Below are positions 8,448 to 15,776 of a DNA stretch of 64,000 nt, one piece after another. The stretch spans positions 301,295 through 365,294 of the forward strand of contig NZ_JAEDXU010000004.1 in assembly GCF_017830045.1 (NCBI RefSeq). Reading direction: 5' to 3'. The notes under the pieces are model-generated. The model had not been told where the DNA came from and did not search any database. It worked only from the letters and a program-made list of their open reading frames with translations. The position numbers and the translations under genes were made by a program. The DNA is from Enterococcus larvae. GTDB taxonomy: Bacteria; Bacillota; Bacilli; Lactobacillales; Enterococcaceae. Numbering within the stretch: the first letter of the stretch is position 1; every line of letters starts with the position of its first letter.

Positions 8448-9419
8448 ATGGGAAGAGATGCTCTAGTTTATATTCCAAAAGGTAATCAAAAAAAAGCGAT
8501 AACTGAACAGCTTAGATTACTTAACTTCAAGAAAATAAAAGATTTTTATTATTGTGGGGATGATTTAGAATTTAAACATTATTCTGGTGTTAGATCCTGT
8601 TTTATAGAAGTCGACAACGATGAGAAAGAAGAGTATAACTTCATTCTGGCTGTTCATACACAAGCAGCTGCCAATGCTCATGACATATCTCATCAAAATT
8701 TCACATTAAAACATTTAAAAAATTATTTTAATACACATTTCCACAGTGACTATGGAAAAAATTGCTACTTTCCTTACGATGGGAATCCAAACTCCTTTGG
8801 AGCTGAAAATGGTTGTTTCTACGCAATAGACAAGCTAGAGAACAATTTCTCTACACTTAAATACTCATTAAGTAACTATCCTGATGATTCAGAGCAAGAA
8901 TTGTTACTTCCTACTTTTGGTATTCCATCCCCAAGTATTTTTACTGCAAATATATACTTAACTTATCTATGCTCAATAATTGAACAGTATTTCAAACTCA
9001 CTTTTATAGCTATTTTTAGATTTTCAAAAAACAAAGAACAGATACTAAAAAAAGGTAGTAGATTTTTCCCCTTTGATTTAGCTTCCATAAGTAATGGGAC
9101 TTTATCTATCGAAGAAGCTTTTGCAAATACACTATCTTTCCAAAATATCAAAAAAATAAATTCAAATTTTGGAATGCTAGATTCAACATTAGATATTTCA
9201 TCTTCTTTAAAAAAACTGTATATGAGAAGAAAAGAAAATTTGTATGAAGCATTGAATCGAATTTTAGAGCAACGTCATGGATTAATACATCAGATAGACA
9301 TTAATTTGACTTATTCAAAATCTGACTTCCTAAAAGGTATTGATTGTATAAATACATCACTTCTCAGAGTGTATGATTACTTATGTCAAACTTACTCTTG
9401 GGAAAATCAGTTAACTTAA
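8448..9419 (+). CDS. HEPN-motif protein, putative RNase/abortive-infection type
   Basis: About 323 residues. The C-terminal half is helical and contains RHGLIH (bases 9273-9290), an R-x4-H motif as in HEPN ribonuclease domains, inside LYEALNRILEQ-RHGLIHQ. The N-terminal half is unrecognised. The base composition is clearly more AT-rich than coaA/guaA, which suggests transfer. The ATG at 8448 follows AGGAAG by nine bases; an earlier ATG at 8406 lies in a terminator. The gene sits first in the guaA island between two similar terminator hairpins, so it forms its own cassette. A defence role is inferred from the HEPN motif and the island setting only. Confidence 0.65.
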   Translation: MGRDALVYIPKGNQKKAITEQLRLLNFKKIKDFYYCGDDLEFKHYSGVRSCFIEVDNDEKEEYNFILAVHTQAAANAHDISHQNFTLKHLKNYFNTHFHSDYGKNCYFPYDGNPNSFGAENGCFYAIDKLENNFSTLKYSLSNYPDDSEQELLLPTFGIPSPSIFTANIYLTYLCSIIEQYFKLTFIAIFRFSKNKEQILKKGSRFFPFDLASISNGTLSIEEAFANTLSFQNIKKINSNFGMLDSTLDISSSLKKLYMRRKENLYEALNRILEQRHGLIHQIDINLTYSKSDFLKGIDCINTSLLRVYDYLCQTYSWENQLT

Positions 9420-9489
9420 AATTTTTATGAATGCATTAGAAAAATTCATAAAAAAGCAAAATCTTATATTAAGCAATAAGTGAAATTGT

Positions 9490-9520
9490 AAAGCCAGCCG
9501 AAAAATCTGCTGGCTTTCTT
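9490..9520 (+). terminator. Terminator after the HEPN gene
   Basis: AAAGCCAGC (9490-9498) pairs with GCTGGCTTT (9509-9517). The stem sequence echoes the GCCAGC/GCTGGC core of the R2 terminators that precede the gene. Confidence 0.75.
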
Positions 9521-9581
9521 ATTTCTAAAATGAAATATCATAACATTCTTCTGCAGTTTCTACTAACGATGAAAGGTTTAT

Positions 9582-9722
9582 ATGCTATTCAATTATGAGG
9601 ATGGCTCCCTTATATTACTTATGCAAAAAAACGAGAACATTCTTCCTTCTAATGAAAAGATTGATGAAATTCATAAGTTTGTTCAAAATTTAAAATATAA
9701 AAAAACAGTAAATTCTTACTAA
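9582..9722 (+). CDS. Small ORF, 46 aa, unknown
   Basis: It reads MLFNYEDGSLILLMQKNEN and continues with a lysine-rich tail to NSY. GAAAGG lies 7 bases upstream of the ATG. It is soluble, charged and matches nothing I know. It lies between the HEPN gene and the LXG cassette in the island and may be a gene remnant. The remaining 9520-9808 spacer shows only a possible TAAAAT -10 box near 9773. Confidence 0.3.
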   Translation: MLFNYEDGSLILLMQKNENILPSNEKIDEIHKFVQNLKYKKTVNSY

Positions 9723-9808
9723 AAACAAGAAAATCATTATCTGCCGCATTGTCCGGCTATTCACTCCTATGGTAAAATTTTTATGTAACATCAAAAAGGA
9801 GGTTTACC

Positions 9809-10126
9809 ATGAGTGATGGAAAGGAAGTAAAAAGTGATTCGGCAGTTGCCGGACAAGTTGCTACAAAGATTGCTAGTTCTCTAGATGGTGCTGCCGGTGG
9901 CGGAGCAATACTGACAGACACACAAACAACCGTTGGAGGAAACCAAAATGCACAGGACGCGATCCAATCAATGTTCGGCGCCCAGAATAAAATAGTGCAG
10001 GCGATCGGGCAGGCTTCTAACAATCTGCAAAGTATTGCCAGTGAATTTGAAGCCGCAGATCAAGCGACAAGAAAATTGATTTCGTCTATTTCAATCCCCT
10101 CGCCTATAAAAGGTGTGGGAGAATGA
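9809..10126 (+). CDS. LXG-associated alpha-helical protein Lap1-type (DUF3130/TIGR04197)
   Basis: 105 residues, small and helical, without Cys, with a Gly-rich turn (GAAGGGAIL) and a KLISSISIP end. This is the layout of the TIGR04197/DUF3130 proteins that sit first in LXG operons. In studied systems these WXG100-like partners bind the LXG domain and target the toxin to the type VII secretion system. AAAGGAGGTTTACC precedes the ATG. Its stop overlaps the next gene's ATG. The paralogue in the second cassette is at 53452-53736. Confidence 0.82.
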   Translation: MSDGKEVKSDSAVAGQVATKIASSLDGAAGGGAILTDTQTTVGGNQNAQDAIQSMFGAQNKIVQAIGQASNNLQSIASEFEAADQATRKLISSISIPSPIKGVGE

Positions 10127-10485
10127 CAAAATCATTGGAAGAAATCCAACAAGAAGAACGTCAATTAGAGGTTGATTTGGAACAGGTTGACGATGAGACA
10201 AGGCACCTAAAACAAATTGAAGAAGAGTATGACGACTTCTTCTACCATACATCGATCACCTTCACAGAAATGGACGAACAATTTGAAAAAAATGACTTCA
10301 ACTGGTACTTAAGCGATCGACTCGACGGATTACGTCATCAGCGATTTCATATTTTTACTGGACTGGACGAAGAACAGCAACAATTAAACAAGCAAAAACA
10401 AACGATAACAGACACGCAAAGTGAGCTTTTCTACGAACGTAAAACCACGCTTACCAAAAAGGAGGTAAGCATAAATGAACGTTAG
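10123..10485 (+). CDS. LXG-associated coiled-coil protein Lap2-type (DUF3958)
   Basis: 120 residues, almost entirely charged helix and coiled coil (EEIQQEERQLEVDLEQ...LNKQKQTITDTQ). It is second in the cassette, exactly where DUF3958/Lap2 targeting factors occur. It overlaps the preceding gene by 4 bases and the toxin gene by 11 bases, consistent with translational coupling. The predicted role is to form a helical stalk with Lap1 on the LXG domain. Confidence 0.8.
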   Translation: MTKSLEEIQQEERQLEVDLEQVDDETRHLKQIEEEYDDFFYHTSITFTEMDEQFEKNDFNWYLSDRLDGLRHQRFHIFTGLDEEQQQLNKQKQTITDTQSELFYERKTTLTKKEVSINER

Positions 10486-12175
10486 TATGTTTGTCGGCAC
10501 TTCTCAAAGTCAAGCGTCCAGTGTCTTATCAAAAAGTCAACATGATCAGCAAGCCTATGAACGTATGTTGCAGGCATTGCAGCAGTTTATTAATGAAGAT
10601 CGGTTGAGTTCTACCGCCTACACAAATGCGAAGGGTTTTTACAGCGCAGTGTTGACTCCGTTGGCAAAAGCAGGTATCTTACTCTCAGAAGCCGTTGGAG
10701 AAGCTTGTCAAAAGTTCGTTCAGGACTATCAATCCAACGTAGACAGCGGCGACTTGAAATCAGATGAGCTTGAGGAAAAAATCCGCCAATTGGATATGCG
10801 CATCAGCCAGTTAGATTCAATTCGTGCGACAATTGAAGGAAAGGATTTAGCCGATAATTTCAAGATTCGCCAGTTAAATCAAAACAGTCAGGCAAAAACG
10901 CTGTTAGAGGATTCAAAAAAAGTGTTGCAGAAGAAATTAGATAAACTCTTAGAGTTTCATGGGACTTCTCCTGATATTTTTTCTGCTATTTCAGAGTTAG
11001 AATCCATCGTCAATCAGGGAGCTGCTCAAGCAGGGAGTTCATTTACCGGCAGCGGATTTTCAATTCCTACCGACCTTGGTTGGACATCAAGTGTAGCAGA
11101 GAAATGGCAAACCAGAACCGATAATATCAAGAAAAAAGAACAGGAATTCCACGAGAAGAATATCAAGGAACTTGAAAAGCATAACGTGTACGCTTGGCCT
11201 TATGAAGACCCAGAAACCAAAGAAATAAAAATCATGTGGTTTATCGACAAAGACGGCGTGAGAGTCTTTGATAAGGAACTGCAGGACTATGTTGAGAGAT
11301 ACGGAAAAAACTTAGAAGGCATTTATGAAGTTGTCGGATGGGATAAAATCTACGAGTTGGACCTCGCGGCAAGACGCAGAGGCGATGGGAAAAATTACCT
11401 TAATTCTAACCAGCTTCCATCAGGCTGGGAATGGCCTGGTCAAGCAGGGGCGCATGTAGAATCTGCTTACTGGATGGCAAATAAAACTGGATTACTAGAT
11501 TTAGCATTGATGGCTGGACTCGCTTATGTCAATAAAAAGACAAAGGTGTCTACCTCTTCTAATGTGGCGAATGTGCTGGATGATTTGGATGATGTAGGGA
11601 AGAAAAACAGTGCTTTTGGAGACATGAGCCCGCATGATAAAGAAAGATACAATAAATTTTGGCAAGATGTAGCTGATGGGAAATCTGCCTATGAGCGTTT
11701 GGGAGTAGAAGATCCTATTAGTAAATTGAAACCTATTGGTAAAGAACCTTATGTTTTCAACCAATATAATGATGATCCAGCAAAAACAGTATTTGGTCCT
11801 GGTAAGAGTAGTGATCCTTTAAAATTCCAACAAATCATTGATGATTTATCAAATCAAGGGGTAGAATTCAACTATAAATATGATAATGCACATAAAGGCT
11901 ACGCACCTAAAAGTAATTTTCGTGATTCCCAAATTACAATACCAACAGATGTTTCTTATAGTGGATTATTGCATGAACAACAACATTACTTGGACGATTT
12001 AGCTAATGGTTTCCCCGGACCAGAGTATAACTATCAAGATATTAACAGATTCAGATCTGAGTTTAATGCTTACATGAAGGAAATTCACTTAGCAGAACAG
12101 GTGGGAAATTATAAATTAGCAAATCAATTATTCGAAAATTATCTAATGGAAAGGAAAGCTTTACTTGGCTATTAA
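10475..12175 (+). CDS. LXG polymorphic toxin with C-terminal zinc-metallopeptidase-like domain (T7SS substrate)
   Basis: 566 residues. Residues 1 to about 200 form the LXG domain: helical, ALQQFINEDRLSSTAYTNAKGFY near residue 35, then FHGTSPDIFSAI near 168, typical of LXG proteins. The middle is a linker. The tip domain, about 430-566, contains LLHEQQHYLDD with HEQQH at residues 500-504 and a downstream RFRSEFNAYMKE. E529 could be the third zinc ligand, as in gluzincins. The target is unknown; the setting suggests an antibacterial effector exported by a type VII system that is not in this window. GGAGGTAAGCATAA precedes the ATG. The following genes would be immunity. Confidence 0.82.
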   Translation: MNVSMFVGTSQSQASSVLSKSQHDQQAYERMLQALQQFINEDRLSSTAYTNAKGFYSAVLTPLAKAGILLSEAVGEACQKFVQDYQSNVDSGDLKSDELEEKIRQLDMRISQLDSIRATIEGKDLADNFKIRQLNQNSQAKTLLEDSKKVLQKKLDKLLEFHGTSPDIFSAISELESIVNQGAAQAGSSFTGSGFSIPTDLGWTSSVAEKWQTRTDNIKKKEQEFHEKNIKELEKHNVYAWPYEDPETKEIKIMWFIDKDGVRVFDKELQDYVERYGKNLEGIYEVVGWDKIYELDLAARRRGDGKNYLNSNQLPSGWEWPGQAGAHVESAYWMANKTGLLDLALMAGLAYVNKKTKVSTSSNVANVLDDLDDVGKKNSAFGDMSPHDKERYNKFWQDVADGKSAYERLGVEDPISKLKPIGKEPYVFNQYNDDPAKTVFGPGKSSDPLKFQQIIDDLSNQGVEFNYKYDNAHKGYAPKSNFRDSQITIPTDVSYSGLLHEQQHYLDDLANGFPGPEYNYQDINRFRSEFNAYMKEIHLAEQVGNYKLANQLFENYLMERKALLGY

Positions 12176-12201
12176 AATTGACTGTATGGGGGATAATATC
12201 G

Positions 12202-12567
12202 ATGAAATCTTGGATAAAAATAAATAAAGAGCTACGTAATGGAATTTTTACTGAGCCTGAATTGCTGGAATACTTGTATTTGGAAAATGACAGCATACTA
12301 TACAATTCATTATCAACAATTGCAAAAATCAAAACCCAAAATGAAGCAATAGTACAACGTGTTAAATGTTTGGCGAGTGGTAAAGATCCTCTTTCCGCGA
12401 AAGGAATACCTAGATCAGAAATACAGTATGTCGCTATTGCTACATTATGGTCCCTAGGAGAGAATAAAGAATTTTTTGATTTAACAGAAGATGAAATAAA
12501 AAATGTAAACGGAATTTATTACCAAAAGAGTTGGTCTAAGTCATTAGAGGATACGGAAAATCTTTGA
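12202..12567 (+). CDS. Putative immunity protein of the first LXG cassette
   Basis: 121 residues, helical, cytoplasmic, with a HEAT-like pattern (VQRVKCLASG...EIQYVAIATLWSLGE). The ATG at 12202 follows GGGGGATAATATCG; a longer frame to 12178 has no ribosome binding site. Its position directly after the toxin tip and its AT-rich composition are typical of cognate immunity genes. I do not recognise the family. Confidence 0.6.
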   Translation: MKSWIKINKELRNGIFTEPELLEYLYLENDSILYNSLSTIAKIKTQNEAIVQRVKCLASGKDPLSAKGIPRSEIQYVAIATLWSLGENKEFFDLTEDEIKNVNGIYYQKSWSKSLEDTENL

Positions 12568-13023
12568 ATGAATAAAGTATGTGAATTTGAAAAAAATAAA
12601 AAAGCGAACAATTTACTTTTCAATGAAGATAGTCCTGAAGAAGTCATTCAGAAGAGAACTCAAGCTAAAGATTCTAGCGTCTTGTATTATTTTATTTGGC
12701 ACTACAATTGGGACAATGGTTTGGAAATTCCTCAGGCAGTGCTTGACAATCAATATTGCGATTTATCTATTGCCTTACTTATTTTCTTTCGAGCTGACGG
12801 ATTGTCTTTCTTATTAAAAGAGGATATTGACCTTCCTCATTGGTATAAATTTATAACTAGCCTTTTTGAAAGGCTAAACTCATGATATTATAAAGAGGCT
12901 AACTATGAGTTCTCACCAGAACTAACAAAAATTCAAGCATTCAAAATTAGAAAAAATTCTCCTGATTTACTTGAATTCTATTTTGAAGGAACCCAAGGTG
13001 AACAACTGGATTTAACAATTTAA
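12568..13023 (+). pseudogene. DUF4274-like protein gene interrupted by an in-frame TGA
   Basis: The first 105 codons encode a DUF4274-like protein (FIWHYNWDNGLEIPQ, then CDLSIALLIFFRADG). A TGA at 12883-12885 stops it, but the same frame continues for 45 sense codons (YYKEANYEFSPELTK to EQLDLTI) to TAA at 13021. The joined length of about 150 residues would suit the family better than 105. DUF4274 proteins are often found with polymorphic toxins. Either the gene is decayed or the short form is functional. Its ATG abuts the previous stop. Confidence 0.7.
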
Positions 13024-13138
13024 AATGATAACACTTTGATAACAGTTTAAAGAAGTTCAAAGCTATCATGCCTTGCTTAACTTACTAAAAACAGCATAAA
13101 ATCAATACTTCTAATTTTAATAACCTGTACTCATTATT

Positions 13139-13151
13139 GAGTGGGAATAAT
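13139..13151 (+). repeat. attR-like direct repeat of the guaA island
   Basis: GAGTGGGAATAAT repeats the guaA 3' end exactly. ACTCATTATTGAGT immediately to its left forms a small inverted repeat (ACTCA/TGAGT), as is common around integrase core sites. Confidence 0.8.
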
Positions 13152-13155
13152 GAAA

Positions 13156-13200
13156 GAAACCGTGAACCCTTTACTATCAGAGGGGTTCACGGTTATTTCT
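13156..13200 (+). terminator. Strong hairpin, probably the original guaA terminator
   Basis: GAAACCGTGAACCC pairs with GGGGTTCACGGTT, followed by ATTTCTTT. It begins five bases after the right-hand repeat, as expected if the island had inserted between guaA and its terminator. Confidence 0.8.
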
Positions 13201-13270
13201 TTATTTATCGATATACAACGAATCTTGAACTAAATACTTGTCTGCAGTTCCTTCACTTATTCAGCAAACT

Positions 13271-14026
13271 CTACTCCAAAAACTCACCAATAAATTCACT
13301 ATATGCATCCTTCATTGGTAATTCATAGTCAACGAACAGCTTGCGTCGGATGGTCTTGCTGGATTCCTTGGTGACCGGATTAAATCCTACTTTCTCTTCC
13401 TGCTTCCAATAGACACCGATCCCACGTTTCTGCCATTTTGGTATCTCATTGAAATTGACGCCGTGCTGAAAAAGAAATTCATTTTTTTCACTGACGGACA
13501 GGCCTTCCAGATAACCTGTCGCTTTTGCAACACTAGCTCCTTGCTTTCTTTGAAGCCAATAGCAGTGTGCATTCAAGGCGTTACGATTGGCATCTTCATT
13601 ACGCCAGCGAAAATAATCGATTACTGCGTTTTTTGTAGGTAGTTCCGAAATTCGGCAGTCAAAGGCACCGATTGAGCCTAAAAGCAGGGAGAATTTAGCA
13701 CTAGCTTCACCTGCTAGAATGGAATTGTATTTCCTTGTTTTTCGGCTGAAAGCAGCTTCATTCAGGCTGAATAATAACGAGATTTCGTCACTTTCTGTAT
13801 AGCCATAGATGACATGAAAGCCGCAATTCATCAAATGCTTCACTGTTTCTACCATGTAGTCACGAAAACGTACATCGAATGGTGCTTCGAATTTTTCCCG
13901 ATCCTTCGTTAATGTTGTGAAGTTGCGGCCATCAATACGAGCAACCATATACATTTCCGGTAAAACAATGTGATCCTGATTCGTTTCATAAATTCGCATT
14001 TTAGCATCTAACTCACTAAACTTCAT
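13271..14026 (-). CDS. tRNA(His) guanylyltransferase-like protein (Thg1/TLP, 3'-5' polymerase)
   Basis: 251 residues. The metal-binding palm motifs are conserved: VARIDGRNFTTLTK near residue 28, with the catalytic Asp, and YGYTESDEISLLF near 74. Bacterial Thg1-like proteins add nucleotides in the 3'-5' direction and repair 5'-truncated tRNAs. Its ATG lies 11 bases inside the end of the upstream kinase gene, so the two are co-translated. The pairing suggests RNA end repair. Confidence 0.88.
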   Translation of the reverse strand: MKFSELDAKMRIYETNQDHIVLPEMYMVARIDGRNFTTLTKDREKFEAPFDVRFRDYMVETVKHLMNCGFHVIYGYTESDEISLLFSLNEAAFSRKTRKYNSILAGEASAKFSLLLGSIGAFDCRISELPTKNAVIDYFRWRNEDANRNALNAHCYWLQRKQGASVAKATGYLEGLSVSEKNEFLFQHGVNFNEIPKWQKRGIGVYWKQEEKVGFNPVTKESSKTIRRKLFVDYELPMKDAYSEFIGEFLE

Positions 14027-14465
14027 TTTCCCACTCCTTTATACTAAATGCTTGATCTGCTGTCTGCGTAACATAATAAAGCTCTGAAAAGCCTTCATCA
14101 AAGCTAGGTAATTCAAGCTTGGCGGCAGTAGCCTTTAATGCAATTTCTGGTAAATGCGCCTTTCCCGTTCGTTGCTGGTTTCGCTTTAAGCAGTCTGTTA
14201 ACTTTGATTGAAAATAGTAGCCAATAAAAGTGACATCTGCTCGATCAAGAAGTTCGAAATAGCGTTGACGATCAAGCTTAGTCGGGTTGGTATTATCGAT
14301 CACTACGGATTGGCTGATTTCTAGACAAGTCAGCAATAGCCGTTTCTCCTTGTTGCGGGTGTGCAGCATGTCTAAGTTTACTCGTAAATGACTATCTGAA
14401 AAATGCTCCTTATAAAAGGTGCTTTTCCCGCTGGCTTGAAGCCCCATCAGTAAAATAACTTCCAT
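14016..14465 (-). CDS. AAA/P-loop kinase, polynucleotide-kinase-like
   Basis: 149 residues. Walker A is GLQASGKSTFY at residues 8-18. The VVIDNTNPT motif near residue 54 is shared with T4 Pnk-type 5'-OH polynucleotide kinases. An Arg-containing lid follows (KRNQQRTGKAHLPE). It would phosphorylate RNA or nucleotide 5'-OH ends. The ATG follows AGGGAGGTAGACC. A promoter TTGCCT-17-TATTTT can be read upstream on the minus strand. First gene of a two-gene operon with the Thg1-like polymerase. Confidence 0.75.
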   Translation of the reverse strand: MEVILLMGLQASGKSTFYKEHFSDSHLRVNLDMLHTRNKEKRLLLTCLEISQSVVIDNTNPTKLDRQRYFELLDRADVTFIGYYFQSKLTDCLKRNQQRTGKAHLPEIALKATAAKLELPSFDEGFSELYYVTQTADQAFSIKEWENEV

Positions 14466-14506
14466 TGGTCTACCTCCCTTTTTATTTATAAAATAGTATA
14501 ACTTAG

Positions 14507-14551
14507 GCGTTTAGGCAAAACAACCTCAGTAAATGTTGCGTTTAGGCAAAA
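14507..14551. repeat. Pair of 14-bp direct repeats in front of the kinase/Thg1 operon
   Basis: GCGTTTAGGCAAAA occurs at 14507-14520 and again at 14538-14551, start-to-start distance 31 bp (three helical turns). The left copy overlaps the likely -35 region of the minus-strand operon, so they may be operators. Confidence 0.6.
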
Positions 14552-14721
14552 TTACTAGAAGAACAGCAAGCGAGTTGTTCACATTCATATTCAGCAGTAA
14601 TTGGATTGCATTGAGCATTTGGGCTCCCTTCAGCATCTATACCGGGATCGGCTCATTCACATTATTAAGTGCAGCACTGACTGTTGCTGCATATACCCTC
14701 AGTATCCATCCGAAAAAATAG
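14533..14721 (+). CDS. Possible small membrane protein, 62 aa
   Basis: The frame encodes two hydrophobic stretches (FTFIFSSNWIALSIW and GSFTLLSAALTVAAYTL) after a basic start. No ribosome binding site precedes the ATG, and the start overlaps one of the 14-bp repeats. It is followed by the R2 terminator at 14755, which argues for a transcript here. I do not recognise it. Confidence 0.35.
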   Translation: MLRLGKITRRTASELFTFIFSSNWIALSIWAPFSIYTGIGSFTLLSAALTVAAYTLSIHPKK

Positions 14722-14754
14722 GATCAAATAGATTTTCTATCTAGCTATGACCAT

Positions 14755-14797
14755 GTTTATAACCACGAAGTCAGCCAGAAATGGTTGGCTTTTTTAT
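14755..14797 (+). terminator. 43-bp repeat R2 containing a GAAA-tetraloop terminator, copy 2
   Basis: The stem GTCAGCCA/TGGTTGGC with loop GAAA is followed by six T and preceded by GTTTATAACCACGAA. It matches 8380-8422 at 40 of 43 positions. Confidence 0.7.
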
Positions 14798-14977
14798 AAA
14801 ATAAAAGAGCATTTAGAATCATGGCTGGAAATAAACGAAAAGAACAAAGCTTATGTCAGCTCCTAATTACGTTAGATGCAAGATTATGCGCTGAGAGCAA
14901 ATCTTAATTTTACCTTGTCCTACGAATTATTTATCGGTATACTAAAATCTCAAAGATGGTAGAGAAGGAATACTAGC

Positions 14978-15574
14978 ATGCAAATGAAACGGGTTATACA
15001 AAATGCAGTCATAGAACTGGTAAAAGAAAAGCAGATTGATAAAATCAGCACGACAGAGATTGCTAAACGAGCCTTTATCAGTCGGATCACATTCTATAAT
15101 TATTACGCAAATAAATATGAAGTGATTGAATCATTATTAGAAGAAATTATCGAAACCTTTAAACAGATTCAAAAAAAGAATGCTGCTTTTTTATTGACGA
15201 TAGATATGGAATCAAAGTCAGAAATAACTGATCGCTTATTACCAAATGTATTAGAGATTACTGGTTATTTTTACGAACAGAAAGAGACAATAGAAATGCT
15301 GATGAATAAAAATAGCGGTGTAGCGTTAATGGATGAGCTATATGCTGTCTATTTCAATCATTTTATCCACGTGTTGCCGACTATCTTTTATGTGAAATTT
15401 TCTAAACGAGATTTGGATTACTACGCTTCATATATGACAAAGGGAGTAGCTATAATTATAGAAAAGTGGTTTCAAGAAGGATTCCAGCAACCTGCAGCAT
15501 TCATTTCAGACAGCATCCTAAAAATGTTGAGCGATTCTTTAAACAGCTTGTATAAAAATTCAAAACAGATTTAG
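14978..15574 (+). CDS. TetR/AcrR family transcriptional regulator
   Basis: 198 residues. The N-terminal helix-turn-helix (KISTTEIAKRAFISRITFYNYYANK, residues 23-47) is typical of TetR. The helical effector domain resembles DhaS/TetR_C proteins of Firmicutes. It stands upstream of a lipoprotein gene in the same direction but is separated by about 200 bp. Ligand and targets are unknown. Confidence 0.85.
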   Translation: MQMKRVIQNAVIELVKEKQIDKISTTEIAKRAFISRITFYNYYANKYEVIESLLEEIIETFKQIQKKNAAFLLTIDMESKSEITDRLLPNVLEITGYFYEQKETIEMLMNKNSGVALMDELYAVYFNHFIHVLPTIFYVKFSKRDLDYYASYMTKGVAIIIEKWFQEGFQQPAAFISDSILKMLSDSLNSLYKNSKQI

Positions 15575-15776
15575 AGTACTCACTAATTGGTGAGAATTAA
15601 TCATAGTGTTTCTTAATAACAATAGACAAATGAGTGTTAAGTGTAAATGAATTTCACCTGCCAATAAAGTATCATTAATCTATAGAATAGTTGCTATTTA
15701 TCAAGGGTAATCTGACCTGTGAATAGCATCTTTTTAATAGACAATGAATGAATTTTGGGAAAAAGGGGAAATCAAC

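Larger units (their letters stand above)
8275..13151. mobile_element. Small genomic island inserted in the 3' end of guaA, no integrase left
   Basis: A 13-bp exact repeat bounds about 4.88 kb between the guaA stop and a strong hairpin at 13156 that looks like the original guaA terminator. The content is accessory and partly AT-rich: a HEPN-motif protein, a small ORF, an LXG toxin cassette with two Lap-type genes, a putative immunity gene and a broken DUF4274 gene. No integrase or recombinase frame is present, so it is either a deleted relic or is moved in trans. Confidence 0.75.

Noticed and set aside
13137..13328. 63-residue plus-strand frame starting in the right-hand repeat
   Set aside because: It runs through the guaA-type terminator and into the end of the Thg1-like gene on the other strand.
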